The notes beneath the pieces were generated by a model. It had not been told where the DNA came from, made no database searches, and worked only from the letters and a program-made list of their open reading frames with translations. A stretch of DNA of 64,000 nucleotides from Thamnidium elegans (Eukaryota > Mucoromycota > Mucoromycetes > Mucorales > Mucoraceae), in assembly GCA_025201345.1 (NCBI GenBank), contig JAIXMG010000008.1:620001-684000 (forward strand), read 5' to 3'. Below, one piece after another: positions 10,493 through 22,208 of the stretch (positions within the stretch are counted from its first letter, which is position 1; every line of letters starts with the position of its first letter). A program made the translations under genes and the position numbers.

Positions 10493-11752
10493 ATGTCAAG
10501 CTCTTTAAGCAACACATCAACCATGAATATCGATCAAACTTTATTTTTCCCCACTACTACTACACAAGATCCCTTGTTGTTCCAACAACAACAAAATCAA
10601 CACCACCAAAAAACCCAACAACAATACAATGAAGAAGCAGCTCTCTTTAGTGACCTCTTCAAGGATCCTTCTTTAGACCAATTGCTTACTTGTTACCAAA
10701 CACCTATCTCTTCTCCTGGTTCCGAAACCCTTGATAGTCCTCCTACCGCCTTACTTCAAGATGGATTCTTGGACGATCTTTTAAGTTCTCCTTCTACTAT
10801 GCCAGCTATGGACATGGTTTGTCAATTTGATGCTTTGGATCAATTTATCCAGTCAGAGCAAATTCAATACCAGCAACCATCTCCTGTTTCTGTTTGTGAA
10901 GAAATTGAAGAACTCAAGCAAGAACCCAAGCGAGAAGAATGTATGAAGGCTCGTCCCTCCAAGAAGAATCATCTTCAAGGACAATCAACCATGTCAATTA
11001 AGATCACTACTCACAAGTCTGCTCGTCCTGCTCGCAAGTTGGAATGCTTTAATTGTAAGGTGACCAAGACTCCTCTTTGGCGTAGAACTCCTGATAGACA
11101 ACATTCTCTTTGTAATGCCTGTGGTCTCTATTATAAGCAATATAACTCTCACCGTCCTCTTCATGTTCGTAACAAGACACATACTATTCGTGCTCACCCT
11201 TATGCTTGTGAACGTGTCTTGCCCATGACAATTAATAGTACGCCCAAGTCACCTGTTGTTCAAACCAGTATTTTACCTTCTCCTCCTACAGAAGCTCAAC
11301 AACAAATGAGCGAAACTGTTATTGAATCTGGTCAAGAATGTGCCAACTGTCATCAAACTCAAACACCGCTTTGGAGAAAGAATGAACGTGGTGAACCTGT
11401 CTGCAATGCTTGTGGTCTGTATGCTAAGCTTCATCACCGTGATAGACCAGCAGAAATGCGCAAGACTACTATTCAAAGACGTCGTCGCGATTGGAATTCT
11501 GAAGAAGAAGAAGAAGAAGAAGAAAGTGATGATATGGAAGAACAATTAGAATTGAAGGAAGAAGTTTGTTCACCAGAGTCTACTGTCACAGCTTGTACGC
11601 CGGCTTTATCCCCATTGGCTGGCCTTGAAACGGAAGATACCCGTTTTGTATCGCTTTTACTTCAAATGGATCGTGATCAAATGCATGGTTTCTTGGGTAT
11701 GTTGGAACGTCGCTGCGATTTCCTCAAGACAATCCTTGGTCCTTCTGAATAA
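10493..11752 (+). CDS. Two-finger GATA-type transcription factor
   Basis: A 419-residue intronless ORF. Two GATA zinc fingers are seen: C185-x2-C188-x18-C207-x2-C210 ([23 protein letters not shown]) and C283-x2-C286-x17-C304-x2-C307 ([20 protein letters not shown]), the second followed by a basic run (RRRRRDW-like) that usually contacts DNA. The N-terminus is Gln/Ser/Asp-rich, likely activation sequence; a Glu run follows finger 2. GATA factors bind (A/T)GATA(A/G). Two-finger fungal GATA factors include siderophore repressors (SRE/Fep1), but the conserved Cys-rich segment between their fingers is absent here, and finger 1 has the longer x18 loop. I do not assign a named orthologue. The leader carries a uORF. 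Confidence 0.88.
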   Translation: MSSSLSNTSTMNIDQTLFFPTTTTQDPLLFQQQQNQHHQKTQQQYNEEAALFSDLFKDPSLDQLLTCYQTPISSPGSETLDSPPTALLQDGFLDDLLSSPSTMPAMDMVCQFDALDQFIQSEQIQYQQPSPVSVCEEIEELKQEPKREECMKARPSKKNHLQGQSTMSIKITTHKSARPARKLECFNCKVTKTPLWRRTPDRQHSLCNACGLYYKQYNSHRPLHVRNKTHTIRAHPYACERVLPMTINSTPKSPVVQTSILPSPPTEAQQQMSETVIESGQECANCHQTQTPLWRKNERGEPVCNACGLYAKLHHRDRPAEMRKTTIQRRRRDWNSEEEEEEEESDDMEEQLELKEEVCSPESTVTACTPALSPLAGLETEDTRFVSLLLQMDRDQMHGFLGMLERRCDFLKTILGPSE

Positions 11753-11778
11753 TCTTTCTTCTTTTAACAATTGTATAT

Positions 11779-11910
11779 TTCATTTTTTTTTTTTTTCAAT
11801 TACCATGACTACTACTATCATACTATTATAAATAAATTCACCTCACTTTTTTTTTTTTTCAATTACCATGACTACTACTATATTACTATTACAAATAAAT
11901 TCATCTCATT
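11779..11910 (+). repeat. 63-bp tandem duplication in the GATA-gene 3' region
   Basis: A unit made of a T-run plus CAATTACCATGACTACTAC and an AAATAAATTCA tail occurs twice in direct order with a few mismatches, 30 bp after the stop codon. It probably duplicates part of the 3' UTR. Confidence 0.65.
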
Positions 11911-12471
11911 TTTTTTTTTTTTTTTTTGTGTAAACTTCAAATATATTGGAAACCAATTATATGGTATTAAATTCTTAAAATGGGAGAATAAAACATTTTG
12001 TCAAGTAAACAATCGGAATGAAGCTGTACATAACAATAACCAACTAATTTTAAAATAAATTTCCTTAATAGATTTATCTTTACTGGTTAAAAAAAAAAAA
12101 AACTTGTTTGAAATATAATGGTAAAAGGGTGAAAAAAAAAAAAAGGGTCTAGACCAACACATAATCTGAAAAAAACCATAGAAGTTGAGTAGAAAAAATT
12201 AGAACAAATAAGATTTCTAAAACATTCATTGGATAAAAAAATACTCGGTGTATATAAGTTTTTGTTGTGTGTATCAATAAGAAAAAGCAATCGAATCGAT
12301 CTTTTTTTCCCTTTTTCTTTTTTCTTCACTTCTTTTACTTATATCAATAGAGTTCTTTTTTTTTTCTTTTTTAACTTGCAAATAGCGCTTTTAAATAAAA
12401 ATAAAATAGTCACGGTTCATTATTTACAACTATTAAGAACGAATAATACATTTATTACGAAACCATTAGAA

Positions 12472-12622
12472 ATGGATGATACTTTATTAAAGTATGATGA
12501 AAGTTTAGAAGCATTGGAGAAACAACGAGAAAACCTTGAACTTGTTATGAAAAAAATGGGTGCAGAATGGGAAGAAAGGTAAATTTATTTAGCAACACAG
12601 TACAAAAAAAAAGATAAACCAA

Positions 12623-12657
<35 letters not shown>

Positions 12658-13063
12658 TAGTGGAGCAGGCATTGGTTGGATGGGAGACAGTTTGTACAAT
12701 AACACAACAAATAAAAATATGCCTCCGCCACCACTTATGAGTTTGATGCATTCAGTTACATCTTCTTCAAATGAACCTTCTCACGATTACTTGCAAACTT
12801 TATTAAACGTAAATGATAAATTATTAGCTGAAAGTTTAGCTTCATCCTCGGCTGCTGCTGCTGCTGCTGCTGCTGCTGAAAGTGGTAGTAATTACGACAA
12901 TTGCGATACCCATGACCACCCTCATTTATTAAAGGCCTCTGCGTTTGTATCACAACGACAAGATTTACCAATTTCACCTGCTATTTCTCAAGATGATAAC
13001 ACCAATACCACTCTGCAACTGGCTAGCATCGATCAATTTACTCCTCCAATCACTCCTGACTAA
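12472..13063 (+). CDS. Small protein with coiled coil and alanine run (2 exons)
   Basis: Exons 12472-12578 and 12661-13063, joined in phase across an 82-bp intron whose 3' end is a T-run of about 30, give 169 residues. The N-terminus (MDDTLLKYDESLEALEKQRE) predicts a short coiled coil, followed by GAGIGWMGD and a Pro-rich PPPPL. A perfect GCT run encodes nine alanines near the middle. The C-terminus is Ser/Thr/Pro-rich and ends QFTPPITPD. No catalytic motif or known domain is seen. The soluble acidic, Ser-rich make-up would suit a regulatory or adaptor protein, but I do not assign a function. Confidence 0.65.
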
Positions 13064-14222
13064 ATATAATATAATTTGTATATATATATACAATAAATAC
13101 ACACACACAAAAAAAAAAAAGTAGTGCATGTAAAAAAGTAAATAAACATCTGATTATTAGGAAATCCTACACCGGGTGCGAAAAAAAAAAAAAAAAAAAA
13201 AAAAAAGTTAATTTGGTACCTGTCTTTTTTTTATTTGTATAACTAGGGATGTATACACATAAAAAGCAAAACATTGTATTGTCGTACTTTCAAAATAATC
13301 ACACTATAAAAAAACTTTTTTTTATACTATCACTTGCTTTATTTTAACTATTGTCTGTGACAGAATTACCAACTGAATTTAGATTTTTATAAATATCTGG
13401 GTAAACTTTTAGTTTTTTTTTTGGTAGCACAAGATAACAGCAGCCGGTCTCTACGTCATCCTGGGACAATATTATTATAATGTAGATCAAGGTTCCCTTT
13501 TTTTTTGTAGTTAGTTACCAGCAGCAAAATGTATCTGCGACGTTAAAAAAAAAAAAAAAAAAATACCCAACTTATTTGTACTCTCATATTAATATGTTGT
13601 AGACAATAAAAATAGAATTAAAAATACAATGTGTTTTTATCTAAAAATGGGAACGTAAAATACCATCATTATTCAATAGTCTTTCGCAGCTAAACCGAAA
13701 CAAGTTAAAATTATGTCAATTATAGATATTTGAAAGAAACCAAGAACAGCAAATTAGGATCGACGAAATACGAATGGGCAAATGAAATACAAAGAATGGG
13801 ATTGGCAATGAATTTTATTAAAAAACGGGCCCGAAAGTCAATTGTTTGTCATACACTGAGATCATTTAAAGTTTAAGCCTAATATAAAACGAAAAAAAAA
13901 AAAAGAGATCTGCGTGTATAAGAGGTTTATGGAGAGAGAAAATGACTATGATTGATCCCTCATTGGATCATCCAGTTTATTAAGTGTAATGTGACAAGAT
14001 CAATTCAAACCTTTTAAGGCTTAACTCGTATTTATAAACTCCTCACCTTTAACCGCTTAATAACATCACCATTTTTTTTTTTTTTTTTAAACACATAAAT
14101 AATCTTTTTTTTTTTTTTCTTTTATGAATTCTGCTTTCTCCCATTCTTTATTAGATATTTTAAAATTAAATCCACAAAAAAAAAAAAAAACCTTTTTTTT
14201 TTTTTGCACTACATGATAAATA
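13064..14222. other. Intergenic region with homopolymer runs
   Basis: 1.16 kb between the alanine-run gene and the Con7-like gene. A-runs near 13181-13206 and 13543-13563 and T/A-runs just before 14222. Short coding-like frames near 13730-13870 could not be supported. Confidence 0.5.
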
Positions 14223-15655
14223 ATGATTTCCTCTAATAATAGACACTCTCCTTCTACTACTACTATTGCAACTGCTCCAGAAGTTCCTTCAACTAACATG
14301 TCTTATTATGATACTACTTCTTCAAGTTACTATCCATCTTCTGCAAATCAACCCCCTGTTCAACAACAGCTTTACATGAATCCTTTAGCAACTGATATGA
14401 ACTCGGCTGCTGCCGTCGCCGCTGCAAGTAATTCATTACCTCCTTTATCACATCTTTTAACAAGTAAAAAAAAATCTACTTCTTCTACCGCCAACACCAC
14501 TACTACAACTACTACTAAACAACAACAACAACAACAAACCAATATGACTTCAGAAAATACTGCAGATTATTTTAGTCCTCAAACTTCTAATATTGAAGCT
14601 TCCAATTCTCAAAACTCTTCTTCTACTACCGGATATCCATATAATAACAATAATAATAATAATACAGCAACAACAACAACAACAACAACAACAACTGTTC
14701 CATCACAAACTCAATATAGAAAAAGTATTGATTATCAAAGAGCAATGTACCCTCCTCATCCTCCTCCAGCTCCTTCCGATAGAAGATATATCCCTACCGG
14801 TGGTGGTGGTGATGAATCTTCTTTTTATATGTTACAACAACAACAAAATAATAATAGTTTGCATTATGGCCCCCCTGCTCCCAGTACCATTGTACCATCA
14901 TCTACTGATATCTCTGTCTATCCTATTCCCCCACATCCTTACAATAGTTCACGAAGTCACTTGAATCATTATCATTTACCATCTCCACCTACCTCTGTCG
15001 TTGATGGGGTACTGATGGCCAATCATGACGTACACTATCATCACAACAGTCAGCATGTAGTCAATGGTGGTATTACGAATAACAGCCAAAAAGTTTTCTC
15101 GTTTGTTCCACTTCCCGGTTTAAATCAAAAGAAGAGACCAAGAAGAAAGTTTCATGAGGTTGAAAGGCTTTATCAGTGTAATTATCAAGATTGTACTAAA
15201 TCGTATGGTACATTAAATCATTTAAATGCACACGTTTCAATGCAAAGACACGTAAGTTAATTTTTTTTTTTTTTGCATATATATTTTTTTTTTCTAATTT
15301 TTTTTTTATAATTTAGGGACCTAAAAGGCAGCCTACGGAATTTAAAGAACTTCGTAAAATGTGGAGAAAACAAAAGCGTGATAATAAACAACGCAGTAAC
15401 TCTAGATCAACTACAAACTCCTTGGACGATCCTGAAGAAGGCCAACAAGAACAAAGTCTGTCAAATAATAGTATGTTAGGTCACTCTTCTAATAACGCTG
15501 GTCCTCTTTTATCACATCACCATGAGTACATGCCACCTTATATGCATCATCCCCATCCTTCCCTAATGTCTCATCCTCCTCCCCCGCCGCCACCTACTTT
15601 ATGGCGTCCTCATTATCAACAACAACCTGAATTTATGCCACACCCCGGATATTAA
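14223..15655 (+). CDS. CON7: Con7-like C2H2 transcription factor (2 exons)
   Basis: Exons 14223-15251 and 15317-15655 (65-bp intron) give 455 residues. The core reads FSFVPLPG, KKRPRRKF, then a C2H2 finger C319-x4-C324-x12-H337-x5-H343 containing YGTLNHLNAHVSMQRH, and directly after it GPKRQPTEFKELRKMWRKQK. This finger plus the following EFKE-R-W block is the signature I associate with Con7, a regulator of conidiation and morphogenesis in ascomycetes. The intron falls exactly after H343, so without splicing the finger would lose its conserved C-terminal block. The rest is low-complexity: Gln, Asn and Thr runs encoded by trinucleotide repeats (CAA, AAT, ACA), and a Pro/His-rich tail. A nuclear location is inferred. 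Confidence 0.85.
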
Positions 15656-16250
15656 TTTATCAACCCTTTTTTTTTTCTTTCTGCTTTTTATGAATTAATC
15701 CTTTTAGTAGTAGTTTTTGTTCTACATGTATGCCTTTTATTTTTTGTACATATAATTATTTAATATCACTGATTTACACTCACTTATATACTATTCAAAA
15801 CAAATAAAAAAAACCAATTTTATTTTTTATTTCATGTATTAATTTTATAAAAAAAAAAAAAAGAGTTAATATGCGGATTTAAACTTTTATTTAATGTCGT
15901 ACCGCTAATAAGTAATATATATATATATAAAACCAGGTTTAACACGTGGTACAGGTTGTAGTGGGGGAGATGCACAGTAAAAAAAAAAAAAAAGAATAGC
16001 GATGAATATTCTTTGTATCTCCCGAAAGGCACCTGAAATGATTTTTTATCAAACACAGTAAAACTTCTTGAATAAGGAGAAAGAAAATAAATTAACGCAT
16101 TGTTGGTGGCGGTGGTGGGGGGGGAACCTTGTTTATAATCACAAAAATATGTATGTAAATCAAAAAAGTAACCTATATTTGGGAGAGTTAGTCTATTCTC
16201 ATCCTTTTTTTTAAAAAGAAAAGAAAAAAGAAACAGATTATATGTCTCAT

Positions 16251-16284
<34 letters not shown>
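16251..16284 (+). repeat. TAG trinucleotide microsatellite
   Basis: About eleven uninterrupted GTA/TAG units in non-coding sequence. Confidence 0.9.
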
Positions 16285-17392
16285 CCAATTTCCCTATAAC
16301 TATAGTTATAATGTCTAACTAATAAATGTTTATTGAGATTCATATTAACAGTAAAATCATTTTGCTATTTTAGATAATAAAGGAAGATCAGTTTAGGAGA
16401 TCTACCGACATATGGATTGTTCACAAATGATGATCAATTCTAGTAATTTACAAAATACCATTTTTTTTTAAGCTGCATATATAATCTTTGATAAAAAGGT
16501 AACCAAATTGAGTCGTGGGATCTCAACCTAAAAAAAAAAGTATCGACAGAAATTATATAACCAGCACTCACTTTTTAAAAAAAAGCTTTAAACTGCCAAC
16601 ATTAAAATGATCTACCAAAAAAAAAAAGAAAAAAGTACAGAATTGTTTATTTTACATGTTTCATATGTTAAAAGGCAATTAGACGTTAAATTTAATCGTG
16701 TCTTGGCGCGGATCTTTTGTGCCACTTTGATACTTTACCACATTACTTTGTCCAACACTACAAAAAAAAAAAAAAACTTGATCGAATTATATATATCTTT
16801 TTTTTTTTTCACAGTATTTTTCATCTCATTATATATTAGTAATAATAGATGTGTTACAGAAATCAATGTATTTTTTTTAAGGTTTTAAAGACCTTACATC
16901 TTTTGTGCGCAAATAGTTCCATACTATAACTCTTATTCTTTATTAATTCTGATTTGCTCAGTAAAAGGGATTTGGCAAGTTCGGACCAAAAAAAAAAAAA
17001 AAAAACCGCCAAATTTCTTTTTTATAAAAGCCGTGAGCACAGTACACTCATGGAAATTTCCAAGGTGTATTTTCAAAACCAGAAAGGATTAGCGTAACTG
17101 ACTTTTTTTTTTTTTTTTTTTTTTTAAGGTTTTGCCTTTTTTTTTACAGACAAATATTTTTTTTTTTATCAGAAAAGATACAGAAAATGATGTCTCCAAC
17201 AAAACAAAACAAAAAACCGTTTAAAATATTAATATTAACTAACAAAAAAAAGAAAAAAAAAAGAAAGAAAGACACGAGCAAATAAGGTGGAGAAGGGTAT
17301 TTTTTATTAATTTAAAATGAAATTAAGAATATCACCATCTGTTTTAAAAAAAAAAAAAGGTTTATTAAAGGCTAGCCACAAAACGAAAAAAA

Positions 17393-17399
17393 TGACGTC
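17393..17399. promoter_or_regulatory. CRE-like TGACGTC site
   Basis: TGACGTC matches the core for CREB/ATF-type bZIP factors. It is isolated in the gene-free region, so chance occurrence is likely. Confidence 0.2.
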
Positions 17400-19880
17400 G
17401 GTGTTCAGTTGAGCGCGTTCCACGATCTACGCTACAAATTTATACAAAATCTTGGATACAAGATATATTAATTAGTCATAGTTTGAACGAACTCGGAAAG
17501 TTGAAAAATTAAAATATGGTTTCGTATATCAATACTATAAGGGGTATTATCAAGTTGTATTCAGGTGCATCTTTTTATTAAAATTATTTGTAAATTAGTT
17601 TTTACTATTTATAAACAAATGATCTTTTGCACAAAGAACTCTCCCACGAATACAGAGTTTATTAGGGGAAAGATTATCTTTTGCACAACAAAACGTAGCG
17701 TTACCAAAGAGATAAATGCCTCTTACTGATATAAATATGCAGTGCGCATCAATTTCAAAACTTGCAGTAATACTTCTATAAATCAAACAGTAGGGAAATC
17801 AAAATCTATTTCAAGTAAACGTTTCACAGAAATAAAGCTAAATGGTCTTTTTTTGCAAGAAAGCAAATGCGTTTGGTATCTATAAATATTAAAATTACAT
17901 AAAAATACACTCGTGTCAGAACAAACTAACTGCTATAATATTAGTGCAAAAAAAGGTATTAAAGTCGCGTTGGAAGAACAGGAAAAAAAAACTGGGTCAG
18001 GGAAGAAGGGTTTTTTAAGTGAAAAAACTCTTTTTTTTTTTTTTTTTTTTTTTTTGTAAGTACATCTCCGACAGATTAAAAGGAATTACTTTTTTCTATG
18101 TGACAAAAAAAAAAAAAGCGCACCTTCAACTACTGATGAAGAATACCGTCTCCACTTTCATCTGGTGACTCATACAGATGTTGATGTTAGAAGAAGAAGA
18201 AGAAGAAGAGAGAGAGAGTATTTATTTAAAGCGTTTGTTAAATGATCGAAGCTCACTAAAAGTTAATATAAAAAAAAAAAAAAAAATCCAAGCAGCTGGA
18301 TATTGTCACACTAAATCTGAGCTACTTTTGTCAGAAATGATAGTCGAATACTATCAATAGGTTGTAAAAACGAGGAGATATTAAATCTGCAAATATTGTT
18401 GTATTTTGTAATAATACAACTCAACGATTTCGGCACTATAATTGACTCATCATTATTACTATATGCCATTACAAAAAATAAGTAAGTAGTAATAGTTAAG
18501 ATAGGGTAAATAACTGCATAACGACATGAGACGGAACTGTTGCATTTTACCTATTTGCAGAGCATGTATTAGTTTGATACCGATACTTTTTTTCTTTAAT
18601 AATACCGAATTCATTTAAAAGATAAATCCTTTTTTTTTTTTTTTTTTTTATATAACCACTCAAAAAAATATCTCCTTTTTAAAAAAAAAAAAATTTACTT
18701 TTTTTTTTTTTTTTAGATGTACAAAAACACTAATTTATCTGGGATCAATATCTTTCGGGTAAAATTGAGTGTGTGTGTTGTGCATTTTTAATTATCGTAG
18801 AGTCTATCTCCCCACAATATTAATGTGTTACCAAAATGCCATTATATTTAATATATGCAGAAAAAAATAAATAAGATGTGTTACTGCTCTATCGCTCTCT
18901 GTTTTTTTATATGACGTAGATAATGTTGAGATAAAAAAAAAAAAATTTATCGAAATCTCGTTTCGGCTTTTATTATGATAATAGTTTGCTGTTTCGAAAT
19001 CAAGATGTAAAAAAAAAAAAAAAAAAAAAAAAAAATACTGCAAAAAATAGAGAGAGAGAGAGAGACCAAGTGAAATTTCGAATTTATACCAGGGGCATTT
19101 TCTTTTCTTTTTTACGATTTCGGATAAAGATTTCTCAGTTTGGGGTCGATCGAAAAGATTATTCAAGCAGCCCCATCTGTTATATAATCAGGCTTTTTGA
19201 AAAAAAAAGGGGAAATTTTTTTTTTTTGACGTGTATAAAGATGAAGGAAGTTAAATGATTTACCGATAAAGACAAATTTACTTCTAAAAAGGATTGAATT
19301 CAAAATGAATCACAATTGTTTTATTCATCCTCAAAAGAAAGACAATGCATACCTGATAATCATGTCACTGATCAAGATAAAAAAAAAAAAGCTTACTCAA
19401 CAAAATATAATAACCCCAAAACACTTGAATCCCCAAATTCATCAAAAAAGATTTGAAAGAGTTTAAAAATTAAAAATAAAAAAGGCTAAAATACCATCAA
19501 GCAACCCTTTCACCCAGCTTGTTGGGGTGCATTACATACTTTGATTGGCTTAGATTTAATCCCAGTTCCTCACCTTGAAACTTCATCAACGGAAAGGTGG
19601 GGGAGAAAAAAAAAAAAAAAAAAACTCGGAGTTCTTTGCTTTTATTTTATACATCTTTTTCTTTTTTTTTTTTTTTCTTCTTTTTTTTCTTGTTAATACT
19701 AATTTTTTTTTTTTTTTTTTTTTGTGGAGGGCAAAAAAATTAAAATAATAATATCATCTATTCCAGTTTAAACTCTTTCATACTTTCCCCCGAACGCGTT
19801 TTATTATTTATCCATACGCACACATACATTAAACAACCACACATATCAAATTTATTATTACATAACAACACATACAAAAT

Positions 19881-22177
19881 ATGGTTGAACACAAGAGTTT
19901 ACCTGGCCACTTTTTAGGTAAGATATATATACAGATATAAAAAAATCCTCTCTTTTGACAACCTACCCTCAACAACAACCATATTAATTTTTTTTTTTTT
20001 TTTTTCAAGGTGGCAACAGTATCGAAAATGCTCCTCAAGGACCTGTAAAAGACTTTGTCCAAGCTCACGAAGGTCACACAGTTATTTCCAAGGTTTTAAT
20101 TGCTAACAACGGCATGGCAGCTATGAAGGAAATCCGTTCGGTAAGAAAGTGGGCATATGAAACCTTTGGCAACGAAAGAGCTATTGAATTCACTGTCATG
20201 GCTACACCCGAAGATTTAAAGGCTAATGCTGAATATATCCGTATGGCCGACAATTTTGTTGAAGTGCCTGGTGGACCCAACAACAACAATTATGCTAACG
20301 TTGAATTAATCGTTGATGTTGCTGAAAGAACTGCTGTACATGCTGTTTGGGCTGGTTGGTAAGTTTTTTTTTTTTTTTTTTTTATATCGTTGTTGTTGGA
20401 AAATTCTAAATTTTTTTTTTTTTTCGTAGGGGTCACGCTTCAGAAAATCCTCGTTTGCCTGAAATGCTTGCCAAGTCAAAGTACAAGTGTTTGTTTATCG
20501 GTCCTCCTGCTTCTGCTATGAGATCATTAGGTGACAAGATTTCATCTACTATTGTAGCACAAAGTGCCCAAGTGCCTACAATGGGTTGGAGTGGTGATGG
20601 CATTACAGACACTGAGCTCGATCCTTCCGGTCACGTTATTGTTCCAGACGCTGCATACCAACAAGCCTGCGTCAAGACTGCCGCAGAGGGTCTTAAAGCC
20701 GCCGAAAAGATCGGCTTCCCTGTCATGATCAAGGCCTCTGAAGGTGGTGGAGGAAAAGGTATTCGTATGGTAAAGGATGGATCCAATTTTACTCAATTGT
20801 TCGCCCAAGTGCAAGGAGAGATTCCGGGTTCACCCATTTTTATTATGAAGCTCGCCGGTAACGCTCGTCATTTGGAAGTGCAGCTTTTAGCTGATCAGTA
20901 CGGTAATGCCATCAGTTTGTTCGGCCGTGATTGTTCCGTTCAACGTCGTCACCAAAAGATTATTGAAGAAGCACCTGTCACAATCGCTAAGCCCGAAATC
21001 TTTGAGCAAATGGAAAAGGCTGCAGTGAGACTCGGTAAATTGGTAGGTTATGTTTCTGCCGGTACCGTAGAATACCTTTACAGCCATCACGATGAAAAGT
21101 TCTACTTTTTGGAATTGAACCCTAGATTGCAAGTGGAGCATCCTACAACCGAAATGGTATCCGGCGTCAATTTACCTGCTGCTCAGCTTCAAATTGCTAT
21201 GGGTATTCCCCTTCACCGTATCCGCGATATCCGCGTTCTCTACGGTGTGCAACCCAACAGCGCTTCCGATATCGATTTTGGTTTCGAGCATCCTACTTCG
21301 CTCACCAGCCATCGTCGTCCTACCCCCAAGGGCCACGTTATTGCCTGTCGTATCACTGCCGAGAATCCCGATGCTGGTTTCAAGCCTTCTTCAGGTATTA
21401 TGCAAGAACTCAATTTTAGATCCAGTACCAACGTCTGGGGTTATTTCTCTGTTGTTTCCGCTGGTGGTTTGCACGAGTACGCCGATTCTCAATTCGGTCA
21501 TATCTTCGCCTACGGTGAGAACCGTCAACAATCGCGTAAGAACATGGTTGTCGCCCTTAAAGAATTATCTATCCGTGGTGATTTCCGTACCACGGTAGAG
21601 TACATCATTCGTTTGCTCGAGACCCCTGATTTCGAAGACAATACCATCAATACCGGTTGGTTGGATATGTTGATCTCTAAAAAGTTAACCGCTGAACGTC
21701 CCGATACCATGTTGGCCGTCTTCTGTGGTGCTGTCACCAAAGCTCATATGGCTTCTTTGGAGTGCTTCCAACAATACAAGCAATCGCTTGAAAAGGGTCA
21801 AATTCCTAGCAAGGGTAGTCTTCGCACTGTCTTCACTGTTGACTTTATCTATGAAGAAGTCCGTTATAACTTTACCGTCACTCGTTCTGCTCCCGGTATC
21901 TATACCTTGTACTTGAACGGTACCAAGACTCAAGTCGGTATTCGTGATTTGTCTGATGGTGGTCTTTTGATCTCTATTGACGGTAAGTCTCATACTACTT
22001 ATTCTCGCGATGAAGTTCAAGCTACTCGTTTGATGGTGGATGGTAAAACTTGTCTTTTGGAAAAGGAAAGTGATCCTACTCAATTAAGAAGTCCTTCTCC
22101 TGGTAAGCTTGTTAACTTGCTTCTTGAAAATGGTGATCATTTAAAGGCCGGTGATGCTTATGCTGAAATTGAGGTAA

Positions 22178-22208
<31 letters not shown>

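Larger units (their letters stand above)
15656..19880. other. 4.2 kb without a supported gene
   Basis: All reading frames here are short and low-complexity. The region is rich in A- and T-runs (for example T-runs near 17103, 18030 and 18631, A-runs near 19008 and 19608), has a TAG microsatellite at 16251-16284, a CRE-like site at 17393, and GA repeats near 18206 and 19048. The last 400 bp should include the ACC1 promoter; it has an ATTGG (CCAAT) box near 19543 and a CACCCCAAC-type element on the minus strand near 19520. Confidence 0.6.

Noticed and set aside
13730..13870. Two short overlapping coding-like frames on the plus strand
   Set aside because: Both are under 50 codons, compete with each other, and lack a start or splice context.
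17595..17786. 63-codon minus-strand frame in the gene-free region
   Set aside because: Short, isolated, no start context or family; duplicated CTTTTGCACAA phrases suggest repeat DNA instead.
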